From contig NZ_QAYC01000003.1 in NCBI RefSeq assembly GCF_003053725.1, positions 248,001 to 312,000 on the forward strand: 64,000 bases of DNA, read 5' to 3'. Below the pieces are notes generated by a model. It was given only the letters and a program-made list of their open reading frames with translations. It had not been told where the DNA came from and ran no database searches. A program made the position numbers and the translations under genes. Shown here in pieces: positions 9,379-17,842 of this stretch; position 1 is the stretch's first letter, and each line of letters begins with the position of its first letter. This DNA is from Rhodovulum kholense. GTDB taxonomy: Bacteria; Pseudomonadota; Alphaproteobacteria; Rhodobacterales; Rhodobacteraceae.

Positions 9379-9639
9379 GTGACGGCCGGAGCCTCGCAAG
9401 GCTGAACATTAACAAGTCAGACTTTATAGCGGATTTGCGGGGGCAGGGGCCGGATTGGCGCGATCTGTCGCAGCCAGGCGATTGGAATCCCGTCCAATTT
9501 CTGGGCGATGGCAGCGCTGGCGCCCAAAAGGGCAGCAAGGCGACGGGCGGCGGAGCGAGTCGCAGGCGCCTCGCCCGCTCTCCGCGTGGCGATGCCGCGT
9601 CGGCCCCGGGACCGAAGGCCGGGCCGGGCGCGGCGGGGA

Positions 9640-12162
9640 TCAGAGGAACAGGAAGTCGTCGATCACGACGAGATCGCTGTCGACGCCGATCAGCTTGAGC
9701 TGGTTGCCGCCCGCGATCCGCACCACGGCATCGCCCGCGACATCCAGCACCTTCACATCGGTGGCGCTCGGCCCCTCGCCAAGCACGATCCTGTCGACCC
9801 CGACCTCGAAGTCCTGCACGCGGTCGTAGCCGGTATTGGCATCCAGCACGAAGCGATCCGCCCCGGCCCCGCCGCAGATCCGGTCGTTGCCCGGGCTGTC
9901 GCGGAAGGTGTCGTCGCCCGCGCCGCCACAAAGCTGGTCATCGCCCCAGGCGCCGTCGATCAGGTTGTTGCCGGCATTGCCGGCGATGACATTCGAGCGG
10001 CCGTTGCCGATGGCCGCCAGATCGTCGTTGCCCAGCAGGTCGAGCCGCTCGATCTCGCGCCCGAAATCGCGCAAGGCCAGATCGACCGAGGCCAGCACCC
10101 GGTCGGTGCCGCCGTCCTCGAGCTCGACGACGCGGTCACCGGGATCGTTGACGACATAGGTATCGTCGCCCGCGCCGCCGACCATCAGGTCGGCCCCCGC
10201 GCCGCCGTCGAGGAAATCGTTGCCGTCATTGCCGTAAAGCGCGTCGCGGCCGTCCTCGCCGCGCAGCGTGTCGTCGCCGGTGCCGCCCGCCAGCGTGTCG
10301 TCCCCCTCGTAGCCCGCCAGAACGTCGTTGCCCGCGCCGCCGTCGAGCACGTCTTCGCCTGCATTGCCGTGCAGCCGGTCGCGGCCCGCGTCGCCCCGCA
10401 GAGCATCGTCGCCGTCGCTGCCGAAGATCAGATCGTCGCCGTGGCCGCCAATCAGTCGGTCGTCGCCGTCCAGCCCGTTCAGCCGGTCGTCGCCGCCCCC
10501 GCCGGTCAGCAGGTCCGCCTCCGCCGAGCCGTCGCTGAAGACCGGCAGCGCCGGGCTGTAGCCCAGCGGTTCGCTCACCGCCCCGGCCCAGTCGGCGAGT
10601 GCGGGAATTGCGGCCGTGGTCCGGGCCATCACCAACCGGATCACCTGATGATCCTCGCTCAGCGTCAGCCGCAGCGTGTCGCCCGTGATCTGCGGCACCA
10701 GCGCCTGCCGCAGCCCGGTTTCGTAAAGCCGCGCCTCGGGGCTTTCGTCGGCCCCGGGCGTGTCGGGCACCCCGTAGCGCGTGCGCCAGTCGGGGGCGAG
10801 GTCCGAGGTCAGGCTTTCGGCCCAGACATGGGCGAAACCGCCCGCGATGCCGCCAAGATCGAGCTGCACCTCGACCGGCCCCCCCGCGCCAAGCGCGCCC
10901 GCCGTTAGAAAAACGACGATCCGGTCCTCGGCCTCGAAGACGTAGCTTTGCACCGCTGCCGCGTCGGCAGCCTCGTCGGCGGGGGCCGACACCAGCCGGG
11001 TGCCGATCAGGCTTTCGCTCATCATCCGCATCATGTCGGCGGCGACGAAGGTTTCGAACCGGTCCGACAGATGCCCGGCATGGCCCATGTCGATCCCGTA
11101 GACGGCGCCCCGTTCAAGCCCGAGCGCGGCGTAGCTGGCCAGCGTCTCGAGCATCAGCCGGGCCTGGGCCAACCCGTAGTCGCGTGCGGCAAGGCCCGCG
11201 TCTAGCGCCACCGCCTGCCCGTCGGGGCCGGTGACGACGCCGCTTTGCCAGAAGGTCTCGAAGCCCACGTCGCCGCGCGCGTCGAGGTCGATGGAGCCGG
11301 GGTCGATTTCCACCCCGAAAAGCCGCGCCTGGGCCGCGACATACTGATCGAGCGCCTCGCTCCGGGTCTGGCTGTCGACGGTCCAGGCCGACAGGAACAG
11401 CGTCGGCGCGGACCCGCCCGCCGCCTCGACCGCGTCGCTCCAGGCGGCCAGAGCCTCGGCCGCCGCCCCGGCGCGCTGATCGGCGCCGGCATAGTCGGGG
11501 GCAAAGCGGTGCACCACCAGCTCGTCGATCTGGGCCAGCGCAAGCGGAGTCATCCGGCCCCTGATCGCGGCGTCTTCGGCCGCCGTCCGGCCCGCCTGGA
11601 CCGCGACCGAGACATCGACGAGGCCGGGATTGATCGCGGCATCGAAGACCGCGCGCGACACCTCTTCGGCGGCGGCATTGGCGAGCTGGCCATAAAGCGC
11701 GGGGGCGTCGGCAAGGCTGTCCTGGGCGTAATATTCGTTGCCGAGTTCGAGGGTGAATTCCCGCGGCAACGGGCCGAATTCGCCGCCCAGAAGCCGCGCC
11801 ATGAACCCGGCCACCGCGGCGCGCAGCCCGGCCTCGTCCCCGGCATAGGCCGCAAGCGGCAGGATCATCGAGAAGCTGGCATCGACCGCGCTGGCATGGG
11901 CCAGCATCTCGGTCAGCCCGGCGCGATGCGCGGCGGGGGCCACGAAATCGTCGAAGGCAAAGCCGTAGCGGTCGGCCCGGGTCTCGGCGAGCGTGCCGCC
12001 GGGCCAGCGGATCGCCTGCAACCCCATGGCCTGACAGGCCGCGTCGAACCGCGCGAGATTGTTGTAGGAAAGATAAATCCCGCCGAAGGCATCGCGGTCC
12101 AGCGCGCCGGACAGAAAGCCGGTGCCGGTCTGCAGCGACAGGGAGACGGTGCGGTCGGGCAT
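9640..12162 (-). CDS. Secreted RTX protein with glycosidase-like N-terminal domain
   Basis: An 840-residue protein in two parts. Residues 1 to about 520 look like a (beta/alpha)8 glycoside hydrolase of clan GH-A: AIRWPGGTLAETRADRYGF near residue 48 and the acid/base-type FTLELGNEYYAQ near residue 135 resemble families such as GH39, GH51 and GH79. From about residue 555 come some twenty nonapeptide repeats of the GGxGxDxLx type, the calcium-binding RTX beta-roll, with a hydrophobic ending IDDFLFL. There is no Sec signal, so export by a type I secretion system recognising the C-terminus is expected; no such transporter is nearby. The start has GAGGAGG upstream. It may act on extracellular polysaccharide, but the substrate is not readable. 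The 261 bp between its stop and the Mo-box holds no gene I can see. Confidence 0.8.
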   Translation of the reverse strand: MPDRTVSLSLQTGTGFLSGALDRDAFGGIYLSYNNLARFDAACQAMGLQAIRWPGGTLAETRADRYGFAFDDFVAPAAHRAGLTEMLAHASAVDASFSMILPLAAYAGDEAGLRAAVAGFMARLLGGEFGPLPREFTLELGNEYYAQDSLADAPALYGQLANAAAEEVSRAVFDAAINPGLVDVSVAVQAGRTAAEDAAIRGRMTPLALAQIDELVVHRFAPDYAGADQRAGAAAEALAAWSDAVEAAGGSAPTLFLSAWTVDSQTRSEALDQYVAAQARLFGVEIDPGSIDLDARGDVGFETFWQSGVVTGPDGQAVALDAGLAARDYGLAQARLMLETLASYAALGLERGAVYGIDMGHAGHLSDRFETFVAADMMRMMSESLIGTRLVSAPADEAADAAAVQSYVFEAEDRIVVFLTAGALGAGGPVEVQLDLGGIAGGFAHVWAESLTSDLAPDWRTRYGVPDTPGADESPEARLYETGLRQALVPQITGDTLRLTLSEDHQVIRLVMARTTAAIPALADWAGAVSEPLGYSPALPVFSDGSAEADLLTGGGGDDRLNGLDGDDRLIGGHGDDLIFGSDGDDALRGDAGRDRLHGNAGEDVLDGGAGNDVLAGYEGDDTLAGGTGDDTLRGEDGRDALYGNDGNDFLDGGAGADLMVGGAGDDTYVVNDPGDRVVELEDGGTDRVLASVDLALRDFGREIERLDLLGNDDLAAIGNGRSNVIAGNAGNNLIDGAWGDDQLCGGAGDDTFRDSPGNDRICGGAGADRFVLDANTGYDRVQDFEVGVDRIVLGEGPSATDVKVLDVAGDAVVRIAGGNQLKLIGVDSDLVVIDDFLFL

Positions 12163-12319
12163 CGGGCGGACCTCCTCGCAGTCTTTTGCGGTCTAGCAGC
12201 GCGGGGCTGGGTTCGGATCGTGAATCGCGGAACCGCAGAGTTTCCAGTCTTGCAACAATTCCGCGGCCGGGCCGCAAGGCCGATCTTGCGGCGGCGCTCG
12301 GCCGGGCTAGACTGGGCGC

Positions 12320-13060
12320 ATGGACACGCCCTCCGATCTCTGGACCGCCCGGTCTGGCCGCGACCGCGATGACGGGCCGGTGCCGGTCGTCATCGGCTGC
12401 GATGTAACGGCGCCTGTTGGCACGGTTCTGCTGGTGCATGGCCGCAACGGCGCTCCCGATCAGCCGCAGATCGTCGAGATCGCCGAGGCCTATCTGGCGC
12501 GCGGCTGGCGCGTCGTGGCACCGGAACTGCCCAATTCCATCGCGCTGCCCGCCTCGGGGCCGGCCGACCGGCTGACCATGGACGGGCTGCGCCGGGCCGC
12601 GGCCGAGGTCATGGTCTGGACCCGCGCGCGCTGGCCGGACGCGCCGCTGGCGCTGGCGGGCCACAGTCTGGGCGGCTTCGCCATCGGCCATCTGGCCGCC
12701 GATCTGGGCGACCCGCATCATGTGCTGGGCGCCTCGCCGGTGCTGTCGGGGGCGCGGCTTCTGGCGGCGCGCGTGGCCATGGGGCCGCCTGCTGTCGCCG
12801 CGCTGGAGCGCGAGGTGCCCCTGATGCGCGCGGGCATGGAGGCCGAGGATGCCGCGCCCGCGCTGGCCCGGGTCGCGGCGCCCTTGGGCGTGATCACCGG
12901 GGCCGAGGACGGGATCGTGCCGCTGGCCGATGCGCGCGCCTATTTCAACGCGGCGCCGAACGGGCGGTTCTTCGGGGCGCTGCCCGGGCAGAACCATTGC
13001 CCGGCAGGCCCCGACGTGGCCGCGATGCTGGGCGTCGCGCTGGCCGCGCTGGGCGCGTGA
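12320..13060 (+). CDS. Alpha/beta hydrolase
   Basis: A 246-residue cytoplasmic alpha/beta-hydrolase-fold protein. The nucleophile elbow GHSLGG puts the Ser at residue 116; the likely acid is Asp in TGAEDGIVP and the likely His is in GQNHCPAG. An oxyanion-hole type segment LLVHGRNGAP is near residue 37. There is no signal peptide. It could be an esterase, for instance removing acyl groups from sugars given the adjacent glycosidases, but the substrate is unknown. It is transcribed divergently from the RTX gene with 157 bp between them. Its TGA overlaps the GTG start of the glucoamylase gene by 4 bp (GTGA), so the two are probably translated together. Confidence 0.85.
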   Translation: MDTPSDLWTARSGRDRDDGPVPVVIGCDVTAPVGTVLLVHGRNGAPDQPQIVEIAEAYLARGWRVVAPELPNSIALPASGPADRLTMDGLRRAAAEVMVWTRARWPDAPLALAGHSLGGFAIGHLAADLGDPHHVLGASPVLSGARLLAARVAMGPPAVAALEREVPLMRAGMEAEDAAPALARVAAPLGVITGAEDGIVPLADARAYFNAAPNGRFFGALPGQNHCPAGPDVAAMLGVALAALGA

Positions 13061-14337
13061 GCGCGGGGCCGGACCCGGACTGGGTCGCGGCCCGGCGCGA
13101 GGCGGCCGCGCGGGCGCTGCGCCGCGCGGTGTCGGCCACCGGGCTGTCGCGCCACCGCGCGGGCTTCGGCTGGACGGTGGTGCCCGCGCGGGGGTCGATC
13201 CTGGCCTCGACACGGGTGGCCTCATGGGACCCCGAGCCCGACTATTTCCACCACTGGACCCGCGATGCGGCCATTGCGCTTGCCGCCATTCCCGAGGCGA
13301 TGGCGGCCGAGCCCAAGGCGGCGGCGTTCTGGCGGCAGGCGGTGGCCGATCATGTCCGCTTTTCTCTGGCGATCTCGGACCCCGACCGGCGGGGACCGCC
13401 GGTCAACCCGTTGAAAGACAGCGCGACCGAGGCCTTCCGGCCCTATCTGCGCCCCGATGCCGAGCTGGCCGCCCTGACCGGCGCCGCCTGGTTGGCCGAG
13501 CCGCGCTGTGCGGCCGATGGCGGCCCCGATCTCGAACGCTGGGGGCGGCCGCAATACGATGGACCGGCGCTCAGGGCGGCGGCGCTGATGCGGCTGGGCG
13601 CGGCGATGCCCGAGGCGCGAGGTCCGGAGGCCGACCGGCTGATCGCGCGCGATCTCGACTTCACGCTGGCGATGGCCGGGGCGCCCTGCCTCGGCCCCTG
13701 GGAGGAAGAGCCCGCCCGGCGCAGCGGCTTCACGCTGATCGCGCAATGGGATGCGCTGGAGCTGGGGGCACGGCGTCTCGGGCGGGCGGATCTGGCCGGG
13801 GCGGCCGAGACGGTCGCCGATCTGATTGCCGAAGCCGCCGATCCGGTCTCGGGCGGCTGGCGCGAAAGCCTCGAGGTGGCGCCGGACACGCTCGATGCCG
13901 CGACGGTGCTGGCGCTGGTGCAGGCCGGGCGGAGCGATGGCCCCTTTGCCCTGACCGCGCCCCGGACCCGGGCCACCATGGCGGCGCTCGAGACGCTGTT
14001 TGCCGGGCTTTATCCCTTGAACCACGGCCGCGCGGCCCCCGCGCTGGGGCGCTGGGCCGAAGATGTCTTCTGCGGCGGCAACCCGTGGTTCCCGGTCACG
14101 CTGGGCTTTGCCGAGGCGCATTACCGGATCGCGGCGGCGACCGGCGACGCGGCCGAGTTCGGCCGGGCCGAGGCGTTGATGGCGGTGGTCGAAGACCTCG
14201 CGCCCGAGGGGGACGACCTGCCCGAACAGGCCGACCGCAGGACCGGCGCGCCAACCTCCTGCCTCGGGCTGACCTGGTCGGCGGCGGCCTTCCTGATGGC
14301 GGCGGCGGCCCGCGATCAGGCGCTGGCGGCCAGATAG
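13057..14337 (+). CDS. GH15 family glucoamylase-like protein
   Basis: Glycoside hydrolase family 15 (inverting exo-acting alpha-glucosidases: glucoamylase, glucodextranase, some trehalases). In the 426-residue product the family signatures are clear: DYFHHWTRDAAIAL near residue 65, KDSATEAFRPY, DVFCGGNPWFPVT near residue 345, and EQADRRTGAPTSCLGLTWS near residue 390, whose Glu corresponds to the catalytic base. The protein has no signal peptide, so it should act in the cytoplasm. Start GTG 13057 is chosen because it overlaps the previous stop and the family similarity begins shortly after; a 20-residue longer ATG form would lie deep in the upstream gene. Its last 22 bp overlap the convergent glycoamylase-like gene. 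Confidence 0.92.
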   Translation: MSAGPDPDWVAARREAAARALRRAVSATGLSRHRAGFGWTVVPARGSILASTRVASWDPEPDYFHHWTRDAAIALAAIPEAMAAEPKAAAFWRQAVADHVRFSLAISDPDRRGPPVNPLKDSATEAFRPYLRPDAELAALTGAAWLAEPRCAADGGPDLERWGRPQYDGPALRAAALMRLGAAMPEARGPEADRLIARDLDFTLAMAGAPCLGPWEEEPARRSGFTLIAQWDALELGARRLGRADLAGAAETVADLIAEAADPVSGGWRESLEVAPDTLDAATVLALVQAGRSDGPFALTAPRTRATMAALETLFAGLYPLNHGRAAPALGRWAEDVFCGGNPWFPVTLGFAEAHYRIAAATGDAAEFGRAEALMAVVEDLAPEGDDLPEQADRRTGAPTSCLGLTWSAAAFLMAAAARDQALAAR

Positions 14338-15569
14338 GGCGCGGAAAAGCCCAGCCGCAACAGGCCCCGCCGGATCTCGGGGCGGCCCGAGACCAGCCGC
14401 CAGATCAGCCCCGAGCGGTGGTTTTCCAGCCCCACGACAATCGGGCCCTGATCGATGGCCAGACGGCTTTCCGCGACCCATTCGCCGCCGGGGCAGAAGG
14501 CATCGACAAAGCCCGCCTCGCCCCAGATCCTCTCGCCCAGATCGTCGTGCAGATGGCGCAGAACCGGCATCGCCTCGGCGGGGGCGTAGGCGAAGGACGA
14601 CAGCGCCGCCGTGGGGGTGATGACGCCGGTGTCATGGGTGGGCGAATGGGCGGCATAGCCCTTGGGGTCGTCGCTGGCCGTGAGGCCCCAGCACGCGGCG
14701 CCATAGCCCGTATGGCCCCTGGGGTTCGCCAGGCAATGGGCGCGGTTGACCAGCGCATGGGCGCGGGCCTGGGCGCCGTAATCGGCATAGGCGTCGGTCA
14801 GCCCGCGCGGGTCGATCCCGAGGAAGGGATATTGCGACAGGAACAGCGGCCCGCCCCAGTCGGGACCCAGCGGCAGGACCGTGCCATCATAGCTGCGGCC
14901 GTTGAGGAAGGTGGGCGTCCGGACCCAGCTTTGGTGATAGCTTTCGGGCGGGATCGGATGGGTGTCCGACCCGGCGCCCAGGACGAAGACCGGCATCGCC
15001 TCGTTCCAGCCCCGGATCGGCAGGGCGTTCGGGGCAAAGGGCCGGTCGGGATGGCGGTGCCACATCACCGCGCCATCCTCGCGCAGATGCGCGGCCCAGT
15101 TCACCGCGTCGAAAAGCGCCTCGATCCGGGCGCCGATCCCGGGGGCCTCGGTGAAGAAGGCGGCGGCGCCCAGCAGGCCGGTCATCAGGAAGGCGGTCTC
15201 GACCAGATCGCCGCCATCGTCGCCCGCCATGAAGGGCAGGACGCGCCCGGTCGCGCCATGCAGGAAATGCGGAAAGACCCCGTCGAAGCGGTCGGCGGTC
15301 TCCAGAAACCCCACCAGCCGTTCGACGCGGTCGAGGATCTCGCGCCGGGGGCGCCAGCCGCGCTCGGCCGCGACGATCTGGGCCAGAAGCCCGAAGCCGG
15401 TGCCGCCGGTGCAGACCGTGTCTTCGATGTCATAGCCGAAGGCCCCGGCGCTGCGTTCGCGGGCCATGCCGCTGACCGGATGGCTCCAGTCGAGGAAATA
15501 CCCCGCCGTCGCCTGTGCGATGCGGTCGCGCAGCGCGGCATCGTCCAGGCCGCGGATCACGCCCGCCAT
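14316..15569 (-). CDS. Glycoamylase-domain protein (PF10091; GH144-like)
   Basis: A 417-residue (alpha/alpha)6-barrel protein of the Pfam glycoamylase family. Conserved blocks are TVCTGGTGFGLLAQIVAAER near residue 51, GGDLVETAFLMTGLLGAAAF near residue 117, GWNEAMPVFVLGAGSDTHPI near residue 188 and YFLDWSHPVSGM at the start. Characterised members include GH144 endo-beta-1,2-glucanases and sophorose-releasing enzymes, and the same domain occurs in cyclic beta-1,2-glucan synthases. No signal peptide, so probably cytoplasmic, unlike many secreted GH144 proteins. Start ATG 15569 overlaps the GH3 gene by 13 bp, making an operon of the two. Specificity for beta-1,2-glucan is an inference from family and neighbour. 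Confidence 0.87.
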   Translation of the reverse strand: MAGVIRGLDDAALRDRIAQATAGYFLDWSHPVSGMARERSAGAFGYDIEDTVCTGGTGFGLLAQIVAAERGWRPRREILDRVERLVGFLETADRFDGVFPHFLHGATGRVLPFMAGDDGGDLVETAFLMTGLLGAAAFFTEAPGIGARIEALFDAVNWAAHLREDGAVMWHRHPDRPFAPNALPIRGWNEAMPVFVLGAGSDTHPIPPESYHQSWVRTPTFLNGRSYDGTVLPLGPDWGGPLFLSQYPFLGIDPRGLTDAYADYGAQARAHALVNRAHCLANPRGHTGYGAACWGLTASDDPKGYAAHSPTHDTGVITPTAALSSFAYAPAEAMPVLRHLHDDLGERIWGEAGFVDAFCPGGEWVAESRLAIDQGPIVVGLENHRSGLIWRLVSGRPEIRRGLLRLGFSAPYLAASA

Positions 15570-17809
15570 GTCAGCTCTACCGGACGGGTGTCGCGGCTGT
15601 TCGGCCCGACATGCAGCACGATCCGGCCCGGGTCGCGGACCCAGCGCGCGGTTTCGAGCGAGGGCGCCAGCGGATAGCGCGCCAGGTCCGCCCCGATCTC
15701 GAAGACGAGCTCGCGGGCCTCGCCCGGTGCCAGATCGACCTGGCGGAACGCCACCAGATGGCGGGCTGGGCGGGTGATCCGCGCCTCGGGGTCGGACAGG
15801 TAGACCTGAACTGTCTCGGTCGCGGGGCGGGGGCCGGTATTGGTCAGGGTTACGCTGAGGCGCACCCGGTCCTCCGGCCCGGCGTCGGTCGCAGACAGGC
15901 GCGGGGGGGCGTAATCGACCTCGGTATAGGACAGCCCGAAGCCGAACGGGTAAGGCTGGCGGTCGCCCGACAGATCCAGCCAGCCGGTGCGGAACTTGAC
16001 GAAGCGGCCGGTCCAAGGGCGGCCGGTCGGGTCCTCGGCATGGCAGACCGGGGTCTGGCCGGGGGCGGCGGGCAGGGTGACGGGCAGCCGCCCCGAGGGT
16101 TCGGCGCGGCCGAAGATCAGATCGGCGACGCCCTCGGGCCCGGCGATGCCGCCATGCCAGGCATAAAGCAGCGCGCCGCAACGCCCGTCCACGCCACCCA
16201 GCGCCAGCGCCCGGCCCGCGAAGACCGCGACGACCAGCGGCGTGCCGGTGGCGGCAAGTGCGTCCAGCAGACGGCGCTGCGGCGCGGGCAGGTCGGGGCA
16301 AAGCCGCGACGAGGATTCGCCCGCATGTTCCTTGGCCTCGCCCAGCGCCACCACGACGATATCGGCCGCCTGCGCGACCGCGACCGCCTCGGCCAGCATC
16401 TCGGCCTCGGGGCGGGGGTCGCGGGTCACAGTGACGCCATGGACGTTCAGCCGGTCGATCAGCCAGTCCTCCTCGACCAGATTGCAGCCCGGGGCATGGG
16501 CGGGCGGGTGTCCGGCAATGGCGGTCATGGCCTCGAAAAGCGGCGTAACGTCGGCGGCCCGCCCCGAGACGGCCCAGGTGCCCAGCATGTTGGCCCGGTC
16601 CCGCGCCAGCGGCCCGATCAGCGCCACCCGCGCGCCCGGATCGAGCGGGAGGAGTCCGTCGTTTTTCAGAAGTACCGCCGAGCGGGCGGCGGCCTTGCGG
16701 GCCAGCGCCCGGCCCTCGGCCCGGTCGGGCGCGGCGGGCGTGCCGGTCAGCTTGCGCCAGGGATCGTCAAGCAGCCCGAGCCGCGCCTTGAAACCCAGCA
16801 CCCGGGCGCAGGCGCGGTCGATCAGGGCGCGCACCCGCTCGGCCGGGACGGACAGCCCGGCCTCGGGCGCGTCGAGCCCGGCCTCGGCCAGGGCGGGCAG
16901 ATGGGTGAGGTAATCCTCGCCCACCATGTCCATGTCGATGCCCGCGGCCAGCGCGCGCAGCACGACCGTTGCCGGGCTGCCCAGCCCGTGGGCGGTCAGC
17001 TCGCGGATGCCGGTATAGTCCGACACGACCAGCCCGTCGAAACCGGTCTGGCCGCGCAGCCAGCCCTCGATCAATGGCTCATGGGCATGCATCGGCAGCT
17101 TGTTGACGGCGTTGAAAGCGGCCATGACCGACACCGCGCCCGCCGCCACACCTTGGGCGAAGGGCGGAAGGTAGATCTCCAGCAGATCCTCCCAGGCCAG
17201 CGAGGCATTGTCGTAGTCGCGCCCCGAAAGCGGCGCCCCATAGGCCACGAAATGCTTGAGGCAGGCCGCGACCCGGCCCGGACCTGCGGGGTCGTCGCCC
17301 TGCAGGCCGCGGGTCATAGCGGCGGCGATGGCGCCCGCCAGATGCGGGTCCTCGCCCGGGCTTTCGGCCATCCGCCCCCAGCGCGCGTCGCGGGAGACGT
17401 CGATCATCGGGGCATAGACCTGATGCAGCCCCTCGGCCGAGGCCTCGGCGGCGGCGAAACCGGCGGTCGCCTCGATCAGCGCCATGTCCCAGCTCGCGGC
17501 CAGCGCGATCGGCAGCGGAAAGACGGTGCGGTGGCCGTGGATCACGTCTTCGGCGAAGAACAGCGGGATCTTGAGGCGCGAGCCCGCCAGAGCCCGGTCC
17601 TGCAGGCCCCGGGCCGAGGCCAGCGACTTGGTACCGAAGATCGCGCCGACCTGTCCCGCATCGAGCCGCTTGGCCAGCGGCGTTGCGGTGGCGGCGCCGG
17701 TCACCAGGCCTTCGCCCGCGGCCAGCAGGTTCAGCTGGCCGATCTTTTCGGCCAGCGTCATCTGCGCCATCAGCCGGTCGACGGTCTCGCCGCCGCGTCT
17801 GCGGTCCAT
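15557..17809 (-). CDS. bglX: GH3 family beta-glucosidase
   Basis: Retaining beta-glucosidase of family 3, 750 residues from the chosen start. Domain order: TIM-barrel (residues about 10-330), alpha/beta sandwich (about 370-600), and a C-terminal fibronectin-III-like domain (about 650-745). The nucleophile is Asp264 in LVVSDYTGIREL; KHFVAYG and the RDARWGRMAESPGEDPHL block are typical of the family. Unlike E. coli periplasmic BglX there is no signal peptide. ATG 17809 is preferred over ATG 17815 because AAGGGGGA sits 6 bp before it but only touches the earlier one. It overlaps the glycoamylase-like gene downstream, suggesting sequential breakdown of a beta-glucan in the cytoplasm. Confidence 0.94.
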   Translation of the reverse strand: MDRRRGGETVDRLMAQMTLAEKIGQLNLLAAGEGLVTGAATATPLAKRLDAGQVGAIFGTKSLASARGLQDRALAGSRLKIPLFFAEDVIHGHRTVFPLPIALAASWDMALIEATAGFAAAEASAEGLHQVYAPMIDVSRDARWGRMAESPGEDPHLAGAIAAAMTRGLQGDDPAGPGRVAACLKHFVAYGAPLSGRDYDNASLAWEDLLEIYLPPFAQGVAAGAVSVMAAFNAVNKLPMHAHEPLIEGWLRGQTGFDGLVVSDYTGIRELTAHGLGSPATVVLRALAAGIDMDMVGEDYLTHLPALAEAGLDAPEAGLSVPAERVRALIDRACARVLGFKARLGLLDDPWRKLTGTPAAPDRAEGRALARKAAARSAVLLKNDGLLPLDPGARVALIGPLARDRANMLGTWAVSGRAADVTPLFEAMTAIAGHPPAHAPGCNLVEEDWLIDRLNVHGVTVTRDPRPEAEMLAEAVAVAQAADIVVVALGEAKEHAGESSSRLCPDLPAPQRRLLDALAATGTPLVVAVFAGRALALGGVDGRCGALLYAWHGGIAGPEGVADLIFGRAEPSGRLPVTLPAAPGQTPVCHAEDPTGRPWTGRFVKFRTGWLDLSGDRQPYPFGFGLSYTEVDYAPPRLSATDAGPEDRVRLSVTLTNTGPRPATETVQVYLSDPEARITRPARHLVAFRQVDLAPGEARELVFEIGADLARYPLAPSLETARWVRDPGRIVLHVGPNSRDTRPVELTWRA

Positions 17810-17842
17810 GCGCATTCCCCCTTGCGCCGGTGGCCTTTCCGG

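Noticed and set aside
9640-10560. Dense short repeats that might suggest a CRISPR array
   Set aside because: They are nonapeptide-coding RTX repeats in frame with the protein; there are no unique spacers and no cas genes.
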